A DNA stretch of 32,917 nt, taken from assembly GCA_027946555.1 (NCBI GenBank), contig JAPEVC010000314.1:1-32917 (forward strand), given 5' to 3'. Made by a program: the position numbers and the translations under genes. Under the pieces are notes generated by a model. The model ran no database searches. It worked only from the letters and a program-made list of their open reading frames with translations, and was not told the origin of the DNA. This document shows positions 1 through 10,617 of the stretch, one piece after another; the first letter of the stretch is position 1; each line of letters starts with the position of its first letter. Origin of the DNA: Gnomoniopsis sp. IMI 355080 (taxonomy: Eukaryota > Ascomycota > Sordariomycetes > Diaporthales > Gnomoniaceae).

Positions 1-78
1 TTCTCCTTCTTCTCCTTCTTCTCCTTCTTCTCCTTCTTCTCCTTCTTCTCCTTCTTCTCCTTCTTCTCCTTCTTCTCT
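1..78. repeat. 9-bp pyrimidine microsatellite (TTCTTCTCC)n
   Basis: After a leading TTCTCC there are seven exact copies of TTCTTCTCC (7-69) and one imperfect copy (70-78), truncated by the left window edge. On the minus strand the unit can read as Glu/Lys-rich codons (GAA, GAG, AAG). It could therefore be the start of a low-complexity charged exon of a gene lying further left, since a TAG that could act as an acceptor sits just upstream on that strand near 101-105. It could equally be plain intergenic satellite. No start codon is seen. Confidence 0.9.
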
Positions 79-3000
79 GCTTTCTTCGCTATAATATTTT
101 AGCGCTCTGGACTCTGCCGCGGCTGCCTTGAAAGCTCACGATGACCACATCTCCCTCCCACTAAAAGAAAGGCTATAGAGACTGCTATTGAAGACTTAAT
201 GCTATAAGCGGATGTGCGTACAAGTTCACATTATAGTTCTTAGGAAACGAGTAAAATAATAAAACCTGGAAGGCATTCCGTTCTACGGTATACGCCATAC
301 TTTCAAGTACTCGGCAAAATCATACCAGTCTTGCTCAGGGGACATTGCATGAGTGGGTTTTTGCGACATTGTCATTGTCATGAATTTAATGATTCAGGTA
401 AGAATGTCGCTAATATATCCTTTGATGCTCGATCACTATTTATGTTTGCCTGTCTATTCTTATTTGTCTTAAAATCTACAGTAGTTAACCTACAATACCG
501 TCCGCGGCCCGGGCGGGTAAAATAACCAAGGCCCTTGCTTAAGGACGGAGGACAAGGGGTAGGAGACGAATACCTAAAGAGAAATCTTCCCTTGCTACCA
601 TGACGCCGACTAATAAGCCCTCCTGAAGGCAACACGCCGCTGCCCGATTCCTTCTTTACCACGGTTCTATCTATCAACCCCAATTCAAGCGGGCCTCCAT
701 ACTTATTTTGCCTTCATCAAATCCAAAGTGGGCTGGGCATCAATCCAACTCACTGAAAACCATAGGTTGGGCGCGTGGAATTAATGCCCACCCTGCTGCA
801 CGATCGAGTATATAGCTACGGAGTATTCACAGGTCTGCACAAGAGGGAGTGACTCGATACCTGGGTACCGAATACTCGAAATTCTCTGTAGCATTAGTCT
901 TATCTGTCTACCTGAGTAGCCACGACTCTGAAATGATGAAAATATGCTTGGGGGTGGGGGGCACGCTGTGACTCCGTGTCAGGCATTGATAATCCACGCT
1001 ATGTAACCTTCTATCAAGTAGATCTAGTCCTTGAACACTGCTAAAAATGGCCACCAGTCGCCTATCATCCTCACAATGAGGAAAGGAGTCTGCCAGGGCA
1101 ATCCCGCTGACTGTTTCGTCTTCGGCAAATATATGATCCTCCCATGGCTAGGACCCGGAGCTACTTGCTCCGCGGGTGGGAAATACTTGCAGCGAGTAGA
1201 ACGTGTTACGCGTGATTTAGATGGACTACCGTAAAGTAAATCGTGGATTTGAATCTCAAAATAATTCGCGACCTTGTTGAGATGGCCTGTATTATGCACG
1301 TCTCGAGGCTCAGCCTGTTCTTGGCTTTCACAAATAAATACCTTGAAGTTGAGTCTACATTCAACGTATGTATAAATACTGATCACTAAATAGATACATA
1401 TCTAGGTAGATGCCTCTGTTTTATTCCATTTTCCTATGTATATGTTTTGCTGCCTGATAGTTTTGATACGAAGGCCAATGGGAGCAATCACAAACCAAAC
1501 CTGCATGTCGTTTTGAGAAGCATGCGTGTTGGACGGTTTCAAAAAACGTCAGCTACGACCAATATGAGATCTCACATGCACGCTGGTCATCTGATATGAC
1601 TGTGTCTATACTGGGGGCCGCCTTCGCGCACGGTAATAGCCGAGATCCGCACGAGAACAGACGAGACAAGGCAGATCCCGCATGAGACAGATGCAGATGG
1701 GCACAGGGGTTGCCCTCATGGTGGGTGGTGACCAGAGTAGGTTGTCACCACGCGCTTGGTGCTTGCGGTTTCAGCAGTAGCAGGAGATACCGTATGATGG
1801 TGGCGTATAGCTCACCTGTGACGTCCTTTTCGGAGATAATTACAAAAGTATGACCATTTACCCATCATGATGAACTCGCTGGCTCTAGCGCCTGGTCACT
1901 GGTGCAAATTCATTCGCCGGCTGTTAAGATCCAAAGATAGCACACGGGGGGGGGGGCACGACGAGAGCTGATCCCGCACGCAGCGGGTCCACGGGTGAGG
2001 CATATGATATGCGTCATGCATGATGGATTCTTCCGTGTGGCTCGAAAACTTGCAGTAGGGCCCGTAAAAAAAACTTAATACACATATGGAGCGCGCCAGC
2101 CAAACGACCTGGGCGCAGCGCAAGTTTCCAGGGATAGTGATTGGATGTGGGGATGACGAAGGAGGAAGACGGCGAGATTCTAGATTTTCTCGCGCAGATT
2201 ACGAAAAGCCGGTTGCTTTTTGGGCCCAGACCCTGCAGGGTTCTCTCACAAGCGATGCGCAGTGGTTATCCGAATGCGGAAGAGGAGGAGGGAGTCGGCG
2301 TGGAGAATGGAACAATGAGAGGCTAGATGTAAAGGCAAAAGTTTCGATATCTCTTCGACGGCTAAGTAGATTGTCTTGCTATAGACCGGATGACCCTACA
2401 TAGAAACTAGGGGAGGCTCGGATCGAGTCTAGGTGCGTATCGTAAAGGAGGTAGTCCTCTGGACATGATTGGTTGAAGTTCGCCCACATGATGGTCTGCT
2501 TCCCACCACCAATTGCATCGATGAGATCCACACTAAATACGACCGTTGCAAGAAGGCTTGGACGGGCTGACGGGATGTTTGAGAGGCTTGCAGATGCAAG
2601 ATAGTAACCGAGAAGTGTCAGAATGTCCATTAGATGCATGTGTATTGAGCTCGTGGGCTGGTGATGATCACCGTTGACGCATCTCCATGCACTGCAAACC
2701 GGGTCAAAAAGCAGATCTGAGTACGGCTGCATTTTATGTCGTACCCGATTTTTTTCTAATTTATTTGGCTCGCGCGCTTCGCTCTTGTTGATTGTGATGT
2801 CTGAAGTTCCCACTATGCGATGCAACACATGGCGTGGGTGTTCAGCCACCCCACACCTCCAGCAACGGTGACAGCTTTGAAGTGAAGTGGAACAATCAAA
2901 GTCCCATTAAAGATAAAGCAACTAAGTAGGTATCTCTGAGTCTCTCTTCCGTTCGCCTCGTATCTTGTTGCCTCCCGGGTTGCCTCCCGCGCACCTTGGC

Positions 3001-3147
3001 ACTTGTCACATTGCGCCTTTTTCGAATTAGGCAAGCTGAGTGACCTTTGTGTCACTCGAATTATTATGCCCACCACCCGTCTATGGAGCCCAGCCACCCT
3101 TGCTTTCCACAGGATCACGACACTTCGCCAAGTCTCCCCGGGTCTGA
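79..3147. other. Non-genic left flank and medA 3' region
   Basis: No open reading frame here has a recognisable product; the longest (156 codons, minus strand, 2379-2849) matches no family I know. The segment from about 165 to 500 is clearly richer in A+T than the rest of the window and ends abruptly at a GC-only block around 504-518, which may mark the edge of an old inserted element. An 11-G run sits at 1946-1956. The part nearest 3147 must hold the medA 3' UTR and terminator, but no decisive signal is visible. Confidence 0.6.
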
Positions 3148-5903
3148 TCATGCCCGTTGACTAGTCCCATCTCCGTACCCTCCGTATTCATACCCTCCCC
3201 GATTGCCACCGTATGTACCTGTCGTGTCTGATATTGCATTCACACTGTAGTCCCATCGACCATTATGACTCTGTTGTGCCGCAGGCAGTGCCTGCTGACT
3301 GCTCTGGGACGGTAAGCCGTAATGACTTGACGCACCACTCTGTGAACTCCTTGTGTCGTACGCCGATGATAGTGAGGACAATCGCATACTGGAGTTGTGA
3401 GGGGGCGACGCTGTCTTGAGGACACCACTTGGCGACATGGCACGACTGGTATCCCTCCCAGAGTATGTACCCCATGAAGCAGAGTGCATGCCACCTGTGA
3501 GTGACCGGGGCGATGGCATGCTATCCTGTAGAGGGGCATGGTGTCCCAGACCGGTGTTGCTGATATATCCAGTCGCGCTGCTCGGATCAGTTGCAGTGGT
3601 TGGTGTCGGAGGGAGGCCGTAGTTGCTGCTGACACTCACTGGAGTCAACAGATGAGGGTGGTGAGTGGACTGAGGAACCTGGGAGGACGGCGAGGCGCTG
3701 TACTTTGAGATGATCTTCTTCAGCGCCGGAGCCAAGACCTTCCACGGGAAGACCTTTACATCCTTTTCAATGTTCCTTGGTTTTGGGTTGCCAAATCCCA
3801 TGATGACTTTGAAGAAGTCCTCGGAGTCCGCCTTTCCCTTGCTTACGGTCAGAGGCTTGAATCCCTCAAGGTTGCGCCGTATTCTGTTCTTCTCTTCCAC
3901 TGTAAACCTGCTTGGCGCCGCGACGAGCTGCTCCAGCAAATGTATAGTGTCGACAGACGTGACAAAGCACTCTTGCTTCTCTTCCCACCAAATGCAGCTG
4001 ACATATATGTTGTTGGGTGGACGTTCGTTCACGGGCACAGGTCGAAAGCTTGCGGTGAGGCGACTCCCGCTTTGAGACTTCTTAAACATGACAATCCGTC
4101 TCTTGTTCTCCCATTCCTCTTGGTCCCAGTTCACTGCCATCGACTCCATGTTCCCTTGGATGTGCAAGATAGCCTTGTGGTGTTGCGCAAAAGGGTTGTA
4201 TGCGCCACCAAGTCCCATAGAAGGGTTTCCTTGGGGAAGGCTACTCGTACGAACCAGAGTCGGCGGCCCCCCGCTCGGAATCGGCAGTGAAGGCTGCAGA
4301 CCAGGCCGGGTTATTTGGGTATGGGAGGTGGAGTATCCTGAGCCGCGACTATCAAGACCACCGTATGTGGCCCATGTTCCGAGGCCATGATGAGGCGATC
4401 GAAGCGAAGTCGGACTTCTCTGATAATGGTGCGGATGGTGTTGCGCGTAGTTGGAGGTTCGATAGGCGTGAAGCATTGTGTCATTACTCGGATTATAGGC
4501 AGATGCTGCTCCGTAATTTGTTGCCGAATGAGCGTTTTGGACCTGAAGCTGAGTCTGTGTTGACGCAACAGCACCAGGGGGGTAGCCGTAGGTATTTGTA
4601 GATGCATCGTGGTGATGTTGCGGCAGCTGGTGTGCGCCGGGAAGGTGTTCAGTCGTAGGGCTGGTGGTAGCACTCGTGCGGACAGTGAGTGATGGGGGGC
4701 TGTTGACCTGAAGAACAGATGTCTCGTGCTCATGTGACGGAGGTGAACGGGTAGTACTCCTTCGCGTGATAGAGTCGTCAGGTGGACACGCGGCCCCTTG
4801 GGACAAATCCGCCGCACCACCTGCTGCGTCCGTATAAGTGAATGACCCAGCTGAACCCACGCGTGTGAGTTCGTTCCCGTCTGCGCTCTCAATAATGATC
4901 GTCAAAGGCACGCTGGATGCTGTTTGCCAGTTTGTCAACATGAAAGGCGGCGCGTCCACCGTAACCCTATATGAACATGCGCCGCTGGCGTCTTGTGACT
5001 CTTTGAGTATTTGCGCCGGACTTTTCTGAGCGGCATTTCCGAAAAGAACCCAGGCATATGGTGTCGTCGAAGCCAGAGACATGATATCGTAGTGACCGGA
5101 CATCCGAAGGTGAATCTTCGTGCCACTTGGACCTGCGCTCGGCTGAAATCCTTGGCAAGTGAATCCAGATGGAGCCAAATTGAAGTTGTACGCATTTTGG
5201 TTGTTTGCAGCCACAGCAGCGTTGTTGGCCGCATAGGCGATCTGATTCATCTGAGAAGCATTTTCGGTTTGTTGCTGCAGATGCGCCTGCGGGACGTTTT
5301 GAGGGCTGTATTGGCTGTACGGTGATTCTGAGTACCCTGCAAACCAGAAGACCTTCTATATCAGCGTCTACGATTGCTCCAGTTTGGATATGGAAAAAAT
5401 CAATTCGATTTCGCAGCTTTTATTGCAACATACCATGCATCTGGGGCGGATGAGGCTTGTATGCCGCCATAGGCAGGAGATCAGGGGACGAGCCACCTCG
5501 CAGGTCCCCTCCTCCGCCGTTGGCACGCACAGCTGCCTCCTCTTCGTAGCGAAGAGTCACAGTATCCGGAGATTCGAGGGCGTCCGAGTCGACGATTATT
5601 GGCCGTTGTGGATGATATCCCGGCTGCGTCCACCACCAAAGTTAGCAAAGCCACGTCGTTTTGGCCACATTGCAGGCATAATAGACAGGCGGTTTGTTGA
5701 AAATGATCGGAGTATGCCCGCTCCATTCAAGTTCGCCATGCGATCATCTTGCCCACAGAACCTCGAAAGTCGGTAATGTTGACCGAGTCCCATGGAGGTA
5801 ATGAACACTGTCACATGGGAAAAGTGACATCCAGAACGATTGTTCTTGCTGGACTCACCTCAAACAATTTATACAATGGCTGGTCTAGCTTGAGAGCAGA
5901 CAT
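3148..5903 (-). CDS. medA: Medusa-family developmental regulator (MedA/Acon-3/Ren1)
   Basis: Nuclear regulator of conidiophore and asexual development in filamentous ascomycetes (family knowledge). My model has three exons: 5903-5859, 5623-5434 and 5336-3148, giving 807 aa. Intron 1 (5858-5624, 235 bp) has donor GTGAGT, branch GCTAAC and acceptor GCAG. Intron 2 (5433-5337, 97 bp) has donor GTATGT, branch GCTGAT and acceptor GCAG. Both keep the frame. Residues about 137-250 look like a beta-rich, IPT-like segment (starting GFTCQGFQPSAGPSGTKIHL). Residues about 480-625 are the family's conserved block, recognisable by WDQEEWENKRRIVMFKKSQ, VSCIWWEEKQ and KVFPWKVLAPALKKII. The stretches between and after are low-complexity Ser/Pro/His/Gln-rich, and the C-terminus is Gly/Tyr-rich (GGYEYGGYGDG). 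The large third exon is certain. The first 15-residue exon and its start at 5903 are inferred from splice signals and phase. The gene sits next to a 13.6-kb gene-free 5' flank. Confidence 0.9.
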
Positions 5904-6181
5904 TCAGACCGGTGTATGCAGAGAAGATGTTTCGAAGGCTTGTGTGTGGTGGTGGGCGATGCTAGACAAATGTTTCGGGATCCGGGAGGAGGGGAGGGGA
6001 GGGTAACGGTGAGGATAGCCTGCGAGATGCAAGTGTAAGCTAGATCTGATCTGACAGTGATTGTAAGAATGTCTCTGATCGCCCCCTTGCGTTGATCTCT
6101 CAACCGTACAAGCAGCCACTCAGCAGACTGTGGGGCAAGGGAGGCTGAAGCCCACAGGGCAGAGCTGAAAACTGTCGCCAT
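5885..6181 (-). promoter_or_regulatory. Upstream ORF overlapping the medA start
   Basis: An ATG at 6181 on the medA strand opens a 98-codon frame ending with TAG at 5885. It runs over the proposed medA ATG (5901-5903) in another frame, overlapping it by 19 nt. If the leader is unspliced here, ribosomes using this ATG could not start medA, which implies leaky scanning, splicing or stress-dependent start choice. Long, uORF-bearing leaders are known for Aspergillus developmental regulators including medA. The peptide itself resembles nothing I know. Confidence 0.4.
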
Positions 6182-6573
6182 TTGCTTCTTCCAACAAGCC
6201 ACCCAGAAATATCAAGACCCACAGTTTTGGAAAGATTGCGATTGGATGACGCTGGGGGCAGGCTGATGCAACAATTGAGGAGTTGGGGGCAGTCGAAATT
6301 GTGATTGCAGTTCAGGACCTGATACGGGACTCATCACAGCGTGACTTTTCAGGATGGGAGCAACACCAGCTTATGACCAGTCCAGCAGTCTTTGAACATG
6401 CCTTACGGAACATGGATTCAAAAGACAACTGCTGTTGTCATTGGATGCGGCGCCCAACAGTCAAAATGATGGAGTGGGTGGATGGTCTCGGGAAAATGAT
6501 GCAATCCGAACCCATCTGCAGCTTTGTGAAGCGACAGCAATCAAAGAGAAATATGAGACCTTATGGTACTGAC

Positions 6574-6796
6574 CTGTGAGAATAAAAGTCGGTCAGCGAT
6601 CTCTGCATGATGTGAACGGGGGGGGGGGGGGCAATGAAGGACCAGAGCTTCTGTGCTACTGCTCAGGACGCCACAGATCCACAGACTGTCCTAATTGGCC
6701 ATGCGCAGATTGACGAGGCACTTGATCTACCTGGCAGAGAAATTCGTACGTGCCACGGTGACCATTTGGGGGCAAGAAAAAATGTGCAATGCTTAC
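6574..6796 (-). other. Probable intron in the medA 5' leader
   Basis: On the minus strand a donor CAAG|GTAAGC lies at 6796. A matching 3' end reads CGCTGACC (branch point), a pyrimidine stretch and then TCTCACAG, ending at 6574. All three elements match fungal consensus, and the 223-bp length resembles intron 1 of medA. If real, the medA transcript begins upstream of 6797 and has a leader of more than 670 nt after splicing. There is no transcript evidence, and further introns up to about 8 kb are possible (another GTAAGT donor lies near 7964-7969). Confidence 0.4.
6618..6631 (+). repeat. 14-G homopolymer run
   Basis: An uninterrupted run of 14 G on the plus strand. Shorter runs occur at 1946-1956 (11 G) and 11819-11828 (10 G), all in non-coding DNA and all G on this strand. 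In a medA leader transcript this one would appear as poly-C, inside the segment between the proposed leader intron acceptor and donor. Runs of this length are prone to sequencing and replication slippage. Confidence 0.9.
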
Positions 6797-7572
6797 CTTG
6801 AGAGGATATAGAGATCGTGAAAATTCCAGGTCCGTCGGGAGCCTGATGCTACATGAAGCTGTCAGTGGACGACTGAGCCCATCGGTTCGACCAAAGTGGA
6901 GCCACCAAAGAATCGACTCATGCAGCTATCCCGAACGTGTTCGCATGGGCGAGTGTCATGACAGGAACAGCAATCAAAGGTAAGCCTGGGGGCAAGGATT
7001 TGGGCTGCGGTAAGCTGCCGTTGACAGTTCGTCCGCGTTTGCACGGGGGTCCAAGAACCAAAGAAGCGTAAGTTCAGCCCAGAAACGAGGCGGAATATGA
7101 TCCAAAGGTTACGAGACAAGGTCGCAACACCATGCGCGACAGAGATGTCAGAACAAGATCTGGGGAGGCAGTCAAGGTCGGGTAGAGGGGAAGTGGTTCA
7201 AAAAGTAAGACGTCTGTCCCGCATGTTTGTACATACTATGGTATGAGCGGGAAAGATGAAAAGCATCAGAGATAAAAAGGGAGGATGGCGTTGTACATTT
7301 CTCAACGCGGTGGGGTGCAAGTACAGTACGCAGCACGTTCATCTTGTGGGGTCTGGTACACCACAGGACTCCGCGTAGTATTTCAAGACAAGGGCAACTG
7401 CTCTCCCTGACTGAAGTGCAAGAGCTCTCCCTGCATTCGCAGGAACGTATCCTCTCGTAGCCACAAGTAACGTCTATGAGTTTTCGGGCCTGGTTGCTCA
7501 CTGTCATGCCCGGACTTGGGAAGGTCTCGAAGCACAACAGTTCCGCAGTCGCTAGGTAGGGACGCAAGAATA

Positions 7573-7599
7573 CTCCAGGGTCTCCAGGGTCTCCAGGGT
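7573..7599. repeat. Short tandem repeat, CTCCAGGGT x3
   Basis: Three exact head-to-tail copies of the 9-mer CTCCAGGGT lie in the medA upstream region. No coding frame of known function covers them. Confidence 0.9.
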
Positions 7600-7872
7600 A
7601 GAAGTGGGAGGGGTCTGGACAAACCCATAGGCCATGATGATCAGGCAGTGGCAAGGGCCCCCGTGCTTAGACAGGTATGTAGAACATAGGTGTGTGATAT
7701 TGGAATGGTGGGAATGAAAGTACTAGAGACCGGGAGGCTTCCCGCGCCCTGTAATTGAATGATGCAAGCCATTGCAAAAATGCGGCAAGAAAAAGGAATG
7801 TGAATGCAGAATCGAATGGGCCAGTCTATGTGAGGGAAGGAGGACTGCAGGAGATGACGGCTGGGAACCCAG

Positions 7873-7920
7873 GGGAAAAAAAGAATAAAAAAATAAGATA
7901 AAAAAGAATAAGAAGTAAAG
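7873..7920 (-). promoter_or_regulatory. Pyrimidine (T-rich) tract, possible medA promoter element
   Basis: On the medA strand this is an almost unbroken T/C tract (A/G-only on the plus strand except for isolated T). Such tracts commonly precede transcription starts in filamentous fungi. A promoter here would fit a medA leader starting near 7.8 kb, but the assignment is inference from composition only. Confidence 0.25.
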
Positions 7921-10603
7921 AGTATACAGTAAATTGGCACGGGACGACAGAACATGGACAAGGTCACTTACATTAGAATCGATCAGTCAACCCAGGTGAC
8001 TAGCCCTACTTGGAAATAGTCGTATACTAGAAAGTCGTGCGCACAGTGCCCCAGGCGTAAGCCCCCCCGTCAAAATGGTGTACAATGATTGGCTCGTGGT
8101 CTGCACCAGGAGGCCACGGGATGGAAGGGACTGGGGACCGCTGCTTTAGGTTACACTGAAATGTGTGGATTCGCAGGCCAAGTACCGCGAAGACGATCAC
8201 AGCCCTGGTCTGCATGTACCGGCTTCCGAGACGCGAGATCGGCCGCGCAGATAGACGAGATCAGGCGATACAGGGATCAGGAAATGTGGGCTCGGACACC
8301 AATATCATATAAGTGAATGGGCGTCGACTGTCGTGAATAGCCCAGAAGGAAATCAAAAGGAATCTGTGCAAGGACAGGCGTCAGCTGCAACTTCTCTTAC
8401 ACTGGCGCCCCCCCATGCCGTCAAAGAGCAGAGTCCCCTGGGATGTGTGGTTCGTCAAAATATTCCGGGACAGGGCCGCCCCAGCTGCAGATCAGCCGAC
8501 TGTCGATCTGCCTGCAACCTTGAATGCAACCTTGGAAAAGGAAAGGCGCGCACGGCTCGATAGGCTCGCGGCAAACGGTACGCTAGGTACGGAGCGGTAG
8601 CGCTGTGCGGTACGGGTTCAAACACGGGTGAGGGCGGGCACTGTGTTGACGTCTGGGGGTCTCGATGAGCGGTCTATTGTTGCTGTATGTACCGTACAGC
8701 CTTGGTCGATCCTTTGGTATCCAACGGGGCCGCCCAGCCTCTCTTGTGTCCTCCCGAGATAGGGTGCTTCGAAGACGATAGCCCCGAGAGCTGGGCCACA
8801 CATTGAGCAATGTATGCCGCTTAATTGGTTGGCCTCCAGGAACTGCGGCCGGGGTTCATCTCTGACCATCGAAAAGGACGGAAGGCTGTATGAAATACCG
8901 CCGGTGATGATTGCAAAAGTCTCCGGCGGGTGATCCAAAGAGATAATTCGACATTCATAGATTCCGGCAGGCTTGGCGTGCATGGCTGCTTAAGTATATG
9001 TCGAGATTTCTTGACTGCCTAGGTAGGTCCTCGCGAGGGAAAAGGAAGAGCAACGAGAAAATTCAGTCACTTACCTGCTCTCCCTTGAAGAGACTGCCAC
9101 CTGGTTGTGAATACTGTGCCGGGCTCTTGGATGATGACGATTTGGCGCAGCTGAGCGTGGGGAAATACTGCAAAAGACGCTTGCCGTATTACTGCAATGA
9201 TCCTTTCACCGGGGTTTTCGAGAATGGCAAATGTCGAAATGAACAATCGATTCAACGTCGGACTGGCACGTGTTGACCCAGTGATCGGTCACGACAGTGG
9301 CAATAATAATGATGGAGTGATGGTAAAGATGGAGAGCATGTCAAGAAATCATTACAAGCTCCTAGAAAAGACCGACTTCATATAAAATGGTAATCGGAAA
9401 ATTTGTTGCGACTGGGACCACGGGTGGCATGGGATAGTTGTATCATCCGACGATCCCAAAGCTTGAATCCTGATACAAGCATAATGTAGCTACCACAATC
9501 GAGAAGAGCGGTAAGTAGTATGTATCGCGATTTGTCGATAGAGAAAGGTATGTTCCGATGATACGTGGGCGCGGCTTATGCATGCAGAGATCTCGGAGTC
9601 TGGTGCAGGGAAAATGGGAGGCGGCGGCGGTGGCGGCGGTAGTCCATGCTCAAGGCGCGAGGTGTGCCTCGTACATAGATCGAGCGGACTACGGCTGCCT
9701 GCAGTACATGTTAGCAAGTACAAGACTCAAGCTATCGTGGGTTGCGATGTTACATGATTCTTGGCGAAGATGTTCGCAAAGTGGCATCCATCAGTTGCAC
9801 AAGTTGTGTCACCGGAGCATGTTTCACGGACGCTCATCATCCAAGTACTTGACCTGTTCAAGATGAATCGGTCTCTTTTTGGACTAGTATGTATGCACAA
9901 TAAGTATGCTACAATTCTACTTCTGCCGCCCCAAAAGATGAGAACGCGACTGGATGATTTGGTGGCCCGCTTCGCGTTTGTTACGCGGGCTAAAATGATC
10001 ACTTTAAGAGACAACTTTCTCGTCAGCGTTTAGTTGATGTCACACCGGTGCTATTCCTTCAAGGTTTATCAGTCGTTGCACGAGGAAAGCAAAAAAAATA
10101 ATGGAAATGAGTGCATTGTGCACGGGATGACAATCCCATGCGCGCGAAGCGAAGCCCGCCGATGCCCATGTCGGGGAAAAGCTGTCACGGCCGCTGTCTT
10201 GCATCCGCCTACTGCGCTGGCGGTATCATCTCCAAGTACCCAAGTAAACCTTGGAAATCCAGCCGACATACTGATCACAGTCTCAGAGACCCGTGGCAGT
10301 AGCGGCTAAGAGGAAGGGAACAAAGGAGACAAGTAACAATGATTCGATCCATTGCGCTGTCAGGACAGAAGCCGACCACTCGACTTTCAACCTTTCCATG
10401 TGGAAGCATGGCGCAATCTCGCCTACCTATCGCCGGAGGAGCAGTATGCACCTCCAACCCCTTGGTTCCAAACTTTGAAAGCTTCTGGTATCTGTGCTCT
10501 TGTCTCAATTTTGGACCGCGCCGTCATATGATTCCATAGCTTGCTACTATGCGTGCATAGACCAGATTGCATCCACAATATTCCCCATTGCTGGAATATG
10601 GAC

Positions 10604-10617
10604 TAACGTTAACGTTA
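10604..10617. repeat. 14-bp perfect palindrome TAACGTTAACGTTA
   Basis: This perfect palindrome is built from two overlapping AACGTT units around GTTAAC. It lies in the gene-poor region and could be a dimeric factor site; no function can be assigned. Confidence 0.85.

Noticed and set aside
502..522. GC-rich block resembling a cloning adaptor
   Set aside because: Similar only in base composition to common NotI/SmaI adaptors; it does not match one exactly and both flanks are fungal-like.
2379..2849. 156-codon minus-strand ORF downstream of medA
   Set aside because: No family resemblance and it lies in likely 3' UTR or intergenic DNA.
7172..7654. 160-codon minus-strand ORF upstream of medA
   Set aside because: Probably part of the medA leader or promoter; includes the CTCCAGGGT repeat and has no domain.
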